Part shown: piece after piece, positions 18,866 through 27,874 of the stretch | Position numbering within the stretch: the stretch's first letter is position 1 | Layout: the number at the start of each line of letters is the position of its first letter | Source of the DNA: Acidobacteriota bacterium | GTDB taxonomy: Bacteria; Acidobacteriota; Terriglobia; Versatilivoradales; Versatilivoraceae | Assembly: GCA_022826755.1 (NCBI GenBank) | Contig: JAJDUG010000032.1 | Coordinates: 1 to 59,774, forward strand | Reading direction: 5' to 3' | DNA length: 59,774 nucleotides | Position numbers and translations under genes: made by a program | Notes under the pieces: generated by a model | Databases searched by the model: none | Seen by the model: only the letters and a program-made list of their open reading frames with translations | What the model was told of the DNA's origin: nothing

Positions 18866-21436
18866 TCAGTGGTTTTCCGCAAACTCCCGGGAGGTAATCA
18901 GAGCCCACAGCAGGTCTTCCAGGGCCTCCCCGCGTTGGGGGTGGGAGCCAACCAGCCCGGTCAGCCGCTCCAGCTCCTCGTCCGCGGGAAAGCGGGAGAG
19001 GGTGGCCAGATAGAGTTCCTCGATCGCCTCCCGGTCGGAGGCTCTACTGTTGAGCAACGCCGCAAGGCGGCCCCCCGGCTGTCCGAGCTTGCGGTTGTAG
19101 GTCGAGCCCACCAGGATGTGCAGCGCCTGGCTGAGATTGGCCTTGTTGTCCCGTCCTCCCACCGAATCCCGCTGAGGCCGGCCATAGATGTCCAGGAACC
19201 GGGATCGATAGCTGGCGGGGAACTTCAGATTGATGGCCCGTGTTCCCGGAGCCGCCGTTTCGTAGGCGTAGATTTCACCCCCCGGAGGCACGAAATCCTC
19301 GGGGACGCCGGTCGCGGTCGAAATGGCATCCAACAGCACTTCGGCTTCCAGGGATCGAGGCAGCGCGTGGGAATAGTTGATGCCGTCTTCCCGATTCCCG
19401 GGATTGGTCCGGCTGGAGAGTTGATAGGTCCCGGACAGCACGATGCGCCGGATCAGGTGCTTCAGGTCGTAGCCGTGCTCCCGGAAATCCTCGGCCAGCC
19501 GTTGCAGCAGGCGGGGATGGGTGGCCGGATTCCCCAAGCGGAAATCGTCCACCGGTTCCACCAACCCTCTTCCAAAGAAGTGGCCCCAGTAACGATTGAC
19601 CGTGGCCCTGGCAAAGTCCGGATGGTCCGTCATCCAGCGAGCCAGCTCCAGCCGCTGATCGGTTCTGGAAGCAGGTGCCAGAACCGTCCCGTCCAGGAAG
19701 GCGGGTTCCACCCGGGTCCTGCTCCGGGGATGCGTGACCGGCTTGAAGACCAGCGCCGTTTGTCCCATCTCCCCGTAGTCCTGTTCCTGTCCCGCCGGAT
19801 CGTCATAGACGACCTGGTTCGACCCGCTCCCGATGTTGGTGGCTCGACCGAAGAAGGCGGCCAGGCCCCAGAACTGGTTCTGGGTCCAAAGGTCATAGGG
19901 ATGGTTGTGGCACTGGGCGCAATCCATGCGGCGGCCGAAGAAGACCCGGAACTGCTCTGCCGCCACCCGTTCCACGTTGGCTCCGGCCCGAATGAGGTGC
20001 TTGGAGGCCCCGGCGGCTCCCTGGGCGGCGATCCTCTCCTGGGCGACCAGGTCGTATGGCTTGTTGGAAGCCAGGCTCTGCCGCACCCACTCCCAGTAGT
20101 CGTAGGCGGAGAGCCGGATCCGAAACAGATCCGCCCAGCGAAAGGTCCAGAAGTCAACGTACTCGTCGGAATCGAGCAGGATTTCGACCAGCTTCTCCCG
20201 CTTGTCCGGGTGGCGGCTGGCCAGGAATTCCCGGACCCGCTCGGGAGGCGGCAGCGTCCCCGTTACATCCAGGCAGACGCGACGCAGAAACTCGGCATCG
20301 TCCGCCGGCGGAGAGGGAAGGATGTGGAAGCGCTCCAGCTTGTCAAAGACTTCCTCATCGACAAGGTTGTTCCGCGCCACTTGAGGAAAGCTGTCCAGGG
20401 TCCGGCGGATCACGCCGAAGCGGGCATGGCCCACCTTGCCCGCCGCCCGAACCAGGACCACGGCTTCGCCCACGCGCCTGCCCTGCACCCGGCCGCCGGA
20501 ACTCACCTCCAACACCTCCCGATCCAACGATTCAAAGCGAACCTGCTCGGTAAGGTCTTGGCTGCGGCCGTCGGAGAAATGAGCCGTGACCAGCACCTGG
20601 TAGCGGCCGTCCTCGAGCACCACTGCCTCTTGCGGAAACACTTCCAGCCGCTGGATGACCGGATCCGCCCCCGATGCCCGGCCGTAGGGGGCACCGGCTC
20701 GAATCCAGCTCAGAATGGTCCGGTAGTCCGCCGAGCCTTTTTCGAAGCGCATTCCTCCGCCATGGGGTTGGGCCATGGTCGGTTTCAGCAGGAGGAGGCT
20801 GTTTTCGGGTGCTTGGCGGTCGATGCGGGGATTTCGGGGCCCGCGGGGCTGGTCGGTGAGAACCTGGTAGCCGCCGCCCCGGACAATCCAGTCGTAATCC
20901 TCAGCGGGATGCATGGCATTGGAGGAGAGCCGAAACCCTCCCCGGCCCTTCACGCCCCCGTGACAACTGCTGCCATTGCAACCCTGCCTGGTCAGTATTC
21001 GGGTAATGTCGGTGATGAAGCTGACCGGTTCGGTCCTCCCGGATTGGCTGGTCCGGACCTCGGCCAGGGCGCTCCGGCCGCTCAGCGTGGCCCTGAGAGT
21101 GGCCTCGCCATCGGAAATCGAAACCAGCTTGCCTTCCGGACCCAGGCCGGCGACCTCGGGGCGGGAAATCGAGAGGCCGGCTTGCGCCGTCGCGTCCCGC
21201 TCCAGGCCGTCGGGGCCCGTCGCCAGCACCAGAACGCGCTGGCTGGCGCCGGCACCCTCCAGCACCACCTGTTCCGGCACCAGGCGCAGGGAGACGATTT
21301 CGGCGGAGGACGGTCGATCCTCGGCCAAGGCGCGGCTCGGACCCAGGGTTAAGAACAGGCCGAACGCCAAGCCGAGAGACCCGGCAAGGAGGTTGGCGCG
21401 GAACGGTCTATTTCGCCTGGCTGGCGCCATGATCAT
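18866..21436 (-). CDS. DUF1549/DUF1553 cytochrome-like protein with two Ig-like domains (cassette B)
   Basis: The 856-residue exported protein has a signal sequence near 14-37. A bacterial Ig-like domain (about 46-130) follows, then a cytochrome-like segment with CNGSSCH (Cys153, Cys158, His159), a CX4CH haem motif. A second Ig-like domain (about 262-345) precedes the DUF1549 region (about 355-565) and DUF1553 (about 600-850). A CAQCHNHP motif sits at about residue 506, a possible second haem or metal site. Function is unknown; these proteins travel with DUF1501 partners and are suspected to act on polymers in the periplasm or at the surface. Its counterpart at 25320-27869 has the same domain order. 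A 270-bp repeat lies between it and the PPC gene upstream. Confidence 0.87.
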   Translation of the reverse strand: MIMAPARRNRPFRANLLAGSLGLAFGLFLTLGPSRALAEDRPSSAEIVSLRLVPEQVVLEGAGASQRVLVLATGPDGLERDATAQAGLSISRPEVAGLGPEGKLVSISDGEATLRATLSGRSALAEVRTSQSGRTEPVSFITDITRILTRQGCNGSSCHGGVKGRGGFRLSSNAMHPAEDYDWIVRGGGYQVLTDQPRGPRNPRIDRQAPENSLLLLKPTMAQPHGGGMRFEKGSADYRTILSWIRAGAPYGRASGADPVIQRLEVFPQEAVVLEDGRYQVLVTAHFSDGRSQDLTEQVRFESLDREVLEVSSGGRVQGRRVGEAVVLVRAAGKVGHARFGVIRRTLDSFPQVARNNLVDEEVFDKLERFHILPSPPADDAEFLRRVCLDVTGTLPPPERVREFLASRHPDKREKLVEILLDSDEYVDFWTFRWADLFRIRLSAYDYWEWVRQSLASNKPYDLVAQERIAAQGAAGASKHLIRAGANVERVAAEQFRVFFGRRMDCAQCHNHPYDLWTQNQFWGLAAFFGRATNIGSGSNQVVYDDPAGQEQDYGEMGQTALVFKPVTHPRSRTRVEPAFLDGTVLAPASRTDQRLELARWMTDHPDFARATVNRYWGHFFGRGLVEPVDDFRLGNPATHPRLLQRLAEDFREHGYDLKHLIRRIVLSGTYQLSSRTNPGNREDGINYSHALPRSLEAEVLLDAISTATGVPEDFVPPGGEIYAYETAAPGTRAINLKFPASYRSRFLDIYGRPQRDSVGGRDNKANLSQALHILVGSTYNRKLGQPGGRLAALLNSRASDREAIEELYLATLSRFPADEELERLTGLVGSHPQRGEALEDLLWALITSREFAENH

Positions 21437-21451
21437 CGCCGCTGCCTTGAT

Positions 21452-21721
21452 TGAAACAACAGAAAAAAAGAGTTATCCACGAAGACACACGAAGGACGAC
21501 GAAGGGCCACCAAGAAAGACCATGTTCTTGACCCACTCGAAGGCAACGCCCCTTGGGTTCGGATGAGGGGAAACACAGCGAATCAGCTTCCCGCGCAACA
21601 GCTTCTCATTCTGTTTTCCGTTTATCCTGTCCATCCTGTATATCCATGTTCAATAAGTAGAAAACCAGTTTAACGGGACATTGTCCTCGTTCCCGAAAGG
21701 CCGCGATCCTCCGTTGTTTCA
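21452..21721 (-). mobile_element. Family-1 repeat, 270-bp copy with short terminal inverted repeats
   Basis: It begins TGAAACA (21452-21458) and ends TGTTTCA (21715-21721). Read on the minus strand it contains the same modules as the elements at 30255 and 55138: GAACATGGAT, ACAGGATGGACAGGAT, the CCCAAGGGGCGTTGCC block, CTTCGTGTGTCTTCGTGG and ATAACTCTTTTT. It lacks the roughly 60-bp GAACACGAATAG module. No coding capacity is seen. It fills most of the 326-bp gap between the PPC gene and the DUF1549/DUF1553 gene. Confidence 0.65.
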
Positions 21722-21762
21722 CCCTCGAATGATCCACCCCGTCGAATGCAACGGGGGCGTGG

Positions 21763-23679
21763 CTAATCTCCCTCTGCCAGTTGACTGACCGTCTTGGGCG
21801 TAACCGGGTCGATTACCGTCAGGAAGAGGTCCTTCAGGGGAAATTCTTGACCCGGCCGCCCCTCCGCCACCACCCGGGCAGTCAATCTCACCGGATGAGG
21901 CCGCAATCCAGCCGGAGTATTTCCCTCCGCCAACAGGGTCAAGGATACTTCCTGCTTGCGCGGGAAAAACCGGTCCGGATGGACTTCGTTCCGCGTGTTC
22001 CTGGCCTTCCCCGATTCTTGCTCCGGGACGACTGTCGGGAGCACCTGAATCCCCGGGGGCAGATTCTCCAGATGCAGCGTCACCATCTGGTCCAACCCTT
22101 CTTCCCTCTCCAGGGTCAGCTTCAGGGTTCTGGCTTCACCCGGAACCAGGTTGATGTGATCCCCGCCCGCCAGGGTCACCACGCCGATGTGGGGCACCTG
22201 AGGACGAACCAGCACCCGGTAGGTGAATCCCTTCCCTCCTCGCCGGGAAGTCAGGTCTCGCAGCCGCAAAATGTAGTCTCCGCCTTCCTCGAAGGTAAAG
22301 ATCGTCTTGGACTGGAGAAATCTCTGCCAGTAGGCGGAATTGTTCTCCACGCTTCGGTAGATGTTGGAGCAGACGGTTTGACCGGAGGCATCCAGCACCT
22401 CCAGCCAGGGGCTGAGGTCCGGGAACATCCGGTCCACGGTCTGGATCTCGAAGGCGACTCTCTGCCCCGCCTGAACCGAAAAACGGAAGTGGTCGAGGTC
22501 CCCGGGAGCATCGATCCTGCCTTGGAGAATGACGGGAAGCGAGACGGAAGAAGCCAACCCGGGGGTTTCGTCGGGTTCGGATTCCACCAGGGATGGATAC
22601 GCGGCCAGGGGTCGATTCCGACCGCCGGAACCGGAATCGGATGGGCCCGGCTTCCGGGTGTCCTCTCCCGCGGGAACCGCATCCGGATTACGGTCAGGGA
22701 CAGCGGCGCCACGGACCCGGAGTTGTTGCCGCCGTTCGGGATGGATCTCCCGCCCGAAGCCTCTTTCCCGCCAGTCGAGAAGGGGGGCGTCACGGGCTGG
22801 ACGGAAACGGGTCCAGTGGTCCTGACCTTGCCGGGGGCTTGCCCCGACCGGAGCGATCCGCAACTGGTAGTTGTGGCCGGGACCCCCTTTTTGAGCCAGG
22901 CTTCCGACGGCAACCAGGTAGCGGCCCGGTTTGCCGAAGCGGTGCCGCAGCCGGGGCCTCAGGATCCCGCCTTCTTTCGGCAGGAGAAAGATGGTGGAAT
23001 CCACGCGGGTTTCCAGGCGCCGGGCCTTGCCCTGGAACCAACCCCGGGAAGGCCGGTAGAGAATCAGTTCGGGATCGCGGAAGTGAATGGGAGAGTCCGG
23101 CAGGATTCCGCCGGCAACCAGGACTTCCAACTGCAGCTCCTGGTTCTCCAGCACCTCGAAGGCGTAGAAATCCACCTCCCCGTTCCGGCCGATTGTGCCG
23201 TTGAGATTGGCCGGCAACTCCAGAAGCTGAGCGCTGTCGGGGTCGTGGTGAGGGTCCTGCTGTTCCTGAACGACCTTCCCGTCGCTTACCACCAAAGTCA
23301 CCGGCCCCGACAGGCCCCACTCGGTGAGGAGTCGGAGGGAGTGAGCTCCGACGGGGGCATCCTCGGCGATATCGACCTGGATGAACACTTCCTGTCCCGG
23401 GGCGTAGGTCCTTCTCGAAAACCTGGCCTTTTCGAGCTTGATCTCCTTGACCGCCTTCACTTTGGCGGTCAGACGATCGCAACTCAGCCAGACGGACCGG
23501 ATCCCCTCCAGATCTTCTCCGCGCACTCGCAATTCCAGGGAGGAACCCGGAGAGCCCCCCAAGGGAGACATGGAGAGCAGTTTGGGATTTCTTTTCCGAT
23601 TCTCCGGGGCTTCCTTGGCCCAAAGCCCCCCGGCGGTCACAACCAGAACGATGGAGAGCAACCCTGCGAACCGCTTCAC
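21763..23679 (-). CDS. Exported PPC-domain protein (cassette B)
   Basis: This is a 638-residue secreted protein. The start is the GTG at 23679, giving a signal peptide with the core LLSIVLVVTAGGLWA. A perfect GGGAGG lies five bases upstream. The longer open frame to 23868 has no signal peptide and is rejected. The first part (about 25-110) resembles an IPT/TIG-like beta-sandwich (SPLGGSPGSSLELRVRGEDL). Three bacterial pre-peptidase (PPC) domains follow, recognised by repeats such as NGTIGRNGEVDFYAFEV, RIDAPGDLDHFRFSV and GGDYILRLRDLTSR. PPC domains bind or present substrate in secreted enzymes, but no catalytic domain is attached here. It pairs with DUF1549/DUF1553 and DUF1501 genes, and its paralogue is at 27875-29848. 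Confidence 0.82.
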   Translation of the reverse strand: MKRFAGLLSIVLVVTAGGLWAKEAPENRKRNPKLLSMSPLGGSPGSSLELRVRGEDLEGIRSVWLSCDRLTAKVKAVKEIKLEKARFSRRTYAPGQEVFIQVDIAEDAPVGAHSLRLLTEWGLSGPVTLVVSDGKVVQEQQDPHHDPDSAQLLELPANLNGTIGRNGEVDFYAFEVLENQELQLEVLVAGGILPDSPIHFRDPELILYRPSRGWFQGKARRLETRVDSTIFLLPKEGGILRPRLRHRFGKPGRYLVAVGSLAQKGGPGHNYQLRIAPVGASPRQGQDHWTRFRPARDAPLLDWRERGFGREIHPERRQQLRVRGAAVPDRNPDAVPAGEDTRKPGPSDSGSGGRNRPLAAYPSLVESEPDETPGLASSVSLPVILQGRIDAPGDLDHFRFSVQAGQRVAFEIQTVDRMFPDLSPWLEVLDASGQTVCSNIYRSVENNSAYWQRFLQSKTIFTFEEGGDYILRLRDLTSRRGGKGFTYRVLVRPQVPHIGVVTLAGGDHINLVPGEARTLKLTLEREEGLDQMVTLHLENLPPGIQVLPTVVPEQESGKARNTRNEVHPDRFFPRKQEVSLTLLAEGNTPAGLRPHPVRLTARVVAEGRPGQEFPLKDLFLTVIDPVTPKTVSQLAEGD

Positions 23680-23684
23680 GTTGA

Positions 23685-23690
23685 CCTCCC
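23685..23690 (-). promoter_or_regulatory. Ribosome binding site fixing the GTG start of the PPC gene
   Basis: GGGAGG on the minus strand, five bases before the GTG at 23679. It decides between this start and the 63-codon-longer open frame. Confidence 0.65.
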
Positions 23691-23904
23691 AACCCGTGTT
23701 TGTCACGCGGGTAGTGAAGATTCTACCGAACCCTGCACTTTCCCGAACAGGTGCGCCCGCCCAGCGAGCACACCTGCGATGAGAAACGCAAGGCCTGAAA
23801 ATGGAATTGGGAAGTAGGAACGGACGGCAGGCGCGGCAGCAGGAAAGGCGATCAGCGCACAGCCTCACCGGGACGGGCCGAACTCCGCGCTCGCCTGACC
23901 TGGG

Positions 23905-25230
23905 CTAGACCAGCTCGTGAACCGGATGGCCCTGCTTGTCCCCGATGGAATTGGCGATGTAGAGGGGCCGACCGTCCAGACCGGTATAGGTCTTGGTCCA
24001 ATCCACGCCCAAGGCCTTGTAAACCGTGGCGAAGAGATCACCGATGGTGACCTGGCGCTCGGCCACGTAAGCCGCTCGTTCATCGCTGGCGCCCACGATC
24101 TGTCCGCCCTTGATTCCGCCACCTCCCAACACCATGGACCAGCAATGGGCCCAGTGATCTCGACCGGCCCTGGCGTTGATTTTCGGAGTTCGCCCGAATT
24201 CGCCCATGGCCATGACCACCGTCGTCTCCAGCAGGCCTCTCTCCTCCAGTTCGGTCAGCAGCATCGAAAGCGCCTGATCGAAGCGAGGGGCCAGGTTTTC
24301 CGACAGCTTCTTGTCGTTGTCGAAATGGATATCCCATTCGCTGTGGTTGAAGCCCTCGGCGGTTACGAAGCGGCACCCCGCTTCCACCAGGCGACGGGCC
24401 AGCAGGACCGACTGTCCAAAGCGCGTCTTGCCGTAGGCTTCCCGGACCCCGTCCGGCTCCGCCGACAGGTCGAAGGCCTTCTTGACGTTGGGCGAGAGGA
24501 TCATTCTCAGGGCCTGCTCCTGGTAGGTGTCCATCTTGGAAAACCGGGCAAACTCCTCCTGTTGCCGGTAATGGTGATCGACCACCTTCAGGAAGGATTG
24601 ACGGTCCTGAAGCAGCTCGGCGGAGAGTGACTTGGGCAAGGTCAGATCGGGAATCTTGAAATCTTCCTTGCTGGGATCGGGAACGATCATGGGGTTGTAC
24701 TGGGGCCCCATGTTCCCCGCCATGTAGGAGTGCCCGTAGGAAAGGGGCGGAGTCACCACGTAGGGCGGGATATTGTTGCGCCCTCCGAGCTCTCGGGAGA
24801 CGATCGACCCCAGGCTGGGAAAGCGGAAGGCCGGACTGGGACGATGCCCGGTCATCCCATAATAGGTGCCTTCGGGATGATTCCCTTCTTCGCTGTGCAT
24901 GGAGCGGATGATGGACAACTTGTCCATGTGCCGCGCCACCCGGGGAAGCGTCTCGGAGATCTGAATCCCGGCCACGTTGGTCGAGATGGGCTTGAAATTG
25001 CTGTTGGGCTTGGGATCCCACATGTCCATGTGGGGCGGACCGCCGGAAAGCCAGATGAGAATGACCGACTCGGCCTTCTTGCGCGCACCGGTGCCGGTGG
25101 CGGCCATCGTGTCGGCCAGCCTGAAGTAGTCGCTCAGCGTAATTCCGAGGAACGTCAGGCCGCCCACCCTGAGGAACTGGCGACGCTCATAGTTTCCTCC
25201 GGTGCAGGAAAAACATTCCGGCAGGTTCAT
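23905..25230 (-). CDS. DUF1501 family exported protein (cassette A)
   Basis: This is a 441-residue relative of the product at 17498-18844. The start is the ATG giving MNLPECFSCTGG, with a GGGGGG run seven bases upstream; the frame opens 12 codons earlier. The signal region is ERRQFLRVGGLTFLGITLSDY, shown here as ERRQFLRVGG then LTFLGITL. Matching landmarks are LIWLSGGPPHMDMWDPK, SMHSEEGNHPEGTYYGMTGH, AEGFNHSEWDIHFDND and AMGEFGRTPKINARAGRDHW. Both copies end in the same motif, (P/V)(I/V)(E/H)ELV, after an (N/D)-rich loop. It is transcribed after the DUF1549/DUF1553 gene and before the PPC gene of cassette B, about 225 bp away. Confidence 0.88.
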   Translation of the reverse strand: MNLPECFSCTGGNYERRQFLRVGGLTFLGITLSDYFRLADTMAATGTGARKKAESVILIWLSGGPPHMDMWDPKPNSNFKPISTNVAGIQISETLPRVARHMDKLSIIRSMHSEEGNHPEGTYYGMTGHRPSPAFRFPSLGSIVSRELGGRNNIPPYVVTPPLSYGHSYMAGNMGPQYNPMIVPDPSKEDFKIPDLTLPKSLSAELLQDRQSFLKVVDHHYRQQEEFARFSKMDTYQEQALRMILSPNVKKAFDLSAEPDGVREAYGKTRFGQSVLLARRLVEAGCRFVTAEGFNHSEWDIHFDNDKKLSENLAPRFDQALSMLLTELEERGLLETTVVMAMGEFGRTPKINARAGRDHWAHCWSMVLGGGGIKGGQIVGASDERAAYVAERQVTIGDLFATVYKALGVDWTKTYTGLDGRPLYIANSIGDKQGHPVHELV

Positions 25231-25319
25231 CACTACCCCCCAATGTTGCTGCTTGCGAAGGGGCAAAGGCTGAATCGCCCGAACCCCTGATTCTCATGGA
25301 GCTTGCCAGCCCCCAATTA

Positions 25320-27869
25320 TCAATGATTGTGGGCAAATTGTCGAGAACTAATCAGGCCCCAGGTCAGACTCTCGACAGCTTCTCTTCGAGGGCGCTCGGC
25401 GATCATTTCTTCCAGCCGCGTCCGCTCCTCGGTGGTGGGAAACCGCGACAGGGCAGCCAGATAGAGCTCTTCCACGATTTCCCCGTCTCCGGCGCCGCTC
25501 CGGATCAGCCGGTCCACCCGCCCTCCGGCACTCGCCAGCTTTTCCGTAAACGTCTTCCCCGTCAACATGTGCAAGGCCTGGGCCAGGGCGGGCTCGGGCT
25601 TGCCTTCGGGAAGCGTCTTGCGCTCATTGCGTTCGAAGACGTCCATGAACTGGGAGGGCATGCTCGGCATCAGGGCGATGGCCCGAGTGCCCGCGGCAAA
25701 GCCCCGGTCGCCGCTGGCAAACGTCTCGGGAACCTCGGTCACCTGCGAGATGGCATCCAGCAGCACCGCCGCCGGCAGCGGCTTCGGCAGCGCGTGAGAG
25801 AAGTTCAGGCGATCGCCCCGGTTGGTCTCATTGGGGACGCCCGACAACTGGTAGGTCCTGGACTGGACGATCACCCGCATCAGGTGTTTCACGTCATGAC
25901 CGTTGACCCTGAAGTCCTCGGCCAGGGCTTTGAGCAATTCCGGGTGGGTGGGCGGATTGGTGGAGCGGAAGTCGTCCACGGGATCGACGATTCCCTTGCC
26001 CAGGAACCAGTCCCAGACGCGATTGACAAAGGCTTCGGCGAAATAGGGGTGGGACACGATCCACCGGGCCAGCTTCATCCGCAAATCGGTTCGCTCGCCT
26101 TCCGGCAATTCCCGCCCATCCAGAAAGCGCGGCTGGACCACCTTCTTGGTTTTGGGATGAACCACCCGATCCTTCAGTGCGGGGTCGTCCACCAGCAGCG
26201 AATCGTCCATGGCCGAATCCCGCAGATCCACCATCCTGCCGTAAAAGGCGGCCATCCCCCAGAATTGATCCTGGCTCCAGGCTTCGAAGGGATGGTTGTG
26301 GCAGCGGGCGCAGTCCAGCCGTCGGGCCAGGTAGATCCTCACCTGCTCGGCGATCATTTCCGCCGGGGGGATGATGAACCGCAACTGGTAGAAGAAGCGG
26401 GAGGGGCCGTCGTAGCCCTGGGCCGCAATCCTGTCCACCGCCAGTTGGTCGTAGGGCTTGTTGATGGCGATGCTCTGTCTCAACCACTCGCCGTAGAGCT
26501 GGGTATCCTTGCCCAACTGGGTGGCGCCGCCGTACCAGCGGAAGATCTCCCCGTACCGATAGAAGAGAAACTCTTCGAACTCGGGCGAATTCAGCAGGAT
26601 CTCGATGATCCGGTTGCGCTTGTCGGGATCCTTGGAAGCCAGAAATTCGCGGACCCGGTTGGGCGGCGGCAAGGTCCCGGTCAGGTCCAGACAGACCCGC
26701 CGGAGAAACTCGGCATCGCTGGAGAGCTCCGAGGGAACGATATTGAATTTCTTCAGCTTGGCGAAGACATGCCGGTCGATGAAGTTGTTCTCCGGCACCT
26801 CGGGATAGCTGGGAAGCGGATCGGCGATCACGCCGAAACGGACGGCTGCGGCCCGGCCCGGCGCTCGAACCAGGACGCTGGTCTCCCCGGTCTTGTGGGC
26901 CTTGACCAAGCCCCCTTCGTCGACGTCCACAACCGATCGGTTGATGGACTCGTAGACGACCTGCTGGGTGACATCCTCCCGCCGGCCGTCGCTGAGGCGG
27001 GCCGTGACCAGAATCTGCTGCTTGCCATCCAGATCCAGTACGCTTTCCCTGGGATGGACTTCCAGGCTCTCGATCTGGATGTTCTCGGACTCACCTTCCT
27101 CGCCGTAAGGCGCCCCGTCCTGAATCCACTGGAGGATCCTGGCGTACTGGGGGGAGTCGGGACCGAATCGGAGCCCGCCTCCGTGCGGTACCTGGAGAGT
27201 GGCCTTCTGCAGAATCAGGCTCTTCTCCGGATCCTTGAGATTCACCCGCGGATGGGGAGGTTCCTCCATTTCGGCCGTGAGGACTTCGAACTTCCCTCCC
27301 TCCACGATCCACTTGTAGTCGTCGCGCGGATAGGTGGCGTTGGTGGAAAGCTTGAAACCGCCCTGGCCGGGAACGGCGCCATGGCAGGTGGTGTTGTTGC
27401 AACCCTGCTGGGTCAAAAGCGACCCGATATCCCGGGGAAAGCTGAAGGGGCGCTTGTCCTGGGACCCCCCGATGGCGATGGCGGCGGTGGCCTTTCGGCC
27501 GGCCACTTCGGCGGTGAGAACCAGCTCGCCGTCCGCAAGCGGCTGGATGCGGCTGTGAGCGGCGAACCGGATCAACCCGGGCCTGGAGCCGGAAAACTCG
27601 GCCTGCGCGGTGAGATCGCGCTCCAGGCCGTCCGAGAACTTTCCCATCACCAGGAACTGTTGAGAAGCATCGGCTCCCAGCAGCCGGACCTCGGAGGGCA
27701 CCAGGCGGAGTGACACCAGTCGGGTGGAAGCCTCCTGGGCATTTCCCCCAGCCTCACCAGCCTGGGCAAAGGCCACCACCAAGCAGACTGCCCCCAGGGT
27801 CAGCACCGCAATCAGAGCGGCCGGCGTTCGGCGGCCAGCCGTGGTCTTTCTGCAGGATTTCCTTTCCAT
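25320..27869 (-). CDS. DUF1549/DUF1553 cytochrome-like protein with two Ig-like domains (cassette A)
   Basis: The 849-residue exported protein has the same plan as the product at 18866-21436. It has a signal anchor (about 17-38), an Ig-like domain (about 50-132), the haem motif CNNTTCH (Cys157, Cys162, His163), a second Ig-like domain, DUF1549, the CARCHNHPFEAW motif and DUF1553. Shared stretches include the CHGxxxGxGGFxLSxNAxxPxxDYxWIV pattern around the haem site and GTLPPPxRVREFLAS. The CX4CH spacing is therefore conserved between paralogues. The gene starts 5 bp after the stop of the PPC gene upstream, so the two are probably translationally linked. The DUF1501 gene follows after about 90 bp. 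Confidence 0.88.
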   Translation of the reverse strand: MERKSCRKTTAGRRTPAALIAVLTLGAVCLVVAFAQAGEAGGNAQEASTRLVSLRLVPSEVRLLGADASQQFLVMGKFSDGLERDLTAQAEFSGSRPGLIRFAAHSRIQPLADGELVLTAEVAGRKATAAIAIGGSQDKRPFSFPRDIGSLLTQQGCNNTTCHGAVPGQGGFKLSTNATYPRDDYKWIVEGGKFEVLTAEMEEPPHPRVNLKDPEKSLILQKATLQVPHGGGLRFGPDSPQYARILQWIQDGAPYGEEGESENIQIESLEVHPRESVLDLDGKQQILVTARLSDGRREDVTQQVVYESINRSVVDVDEGGLVKAHKTGETSVLVRAPGRAAAVRFGVIADPLPSYPEVPENNFIDRHVFAKLKKFNIVPSELSSDAEFLRRVCLDLTGTLPPPNRVREFLASKDPDKRNRIIEILLNSPEFEEFLFYRYGEIFRWYGGATQLGKDTQLYGEWLRQSIAINKPYDQLAVDRIAAQGYDGPSRFFYQLRFIIPPAEMIAEQVRIYLARRLDCARCHNHPFEAWSQDQFWGMAAFYGRMVDLRDSAMDDSLLVDDPALKDRVVHPKTKKVVQPRFLDGRELPEGERTDLRMKLARWIVSHPYFAEAFVNRVWDWFLGKGIVDPVDDFRSTNPPTHPELLKALAEDFRVNGHDVKHLMRVIVQSRTYQLSGVPNETNRGDRLNFSHALPKPLPAAVLLDAISQVTEVPETFASGDRGFAAGTRAIALMPSMPSQFMDVFERNERKTLPEGKPEPALAQALHMLTGKTFTEKLASAGGRVDRLIRSGAGDGEIVEELYLAALSRFPTTEERTRLEEMIAERPRREAVESLTWGLISSRQFAHNH

Positions 27870-27874
27870 GCGCG

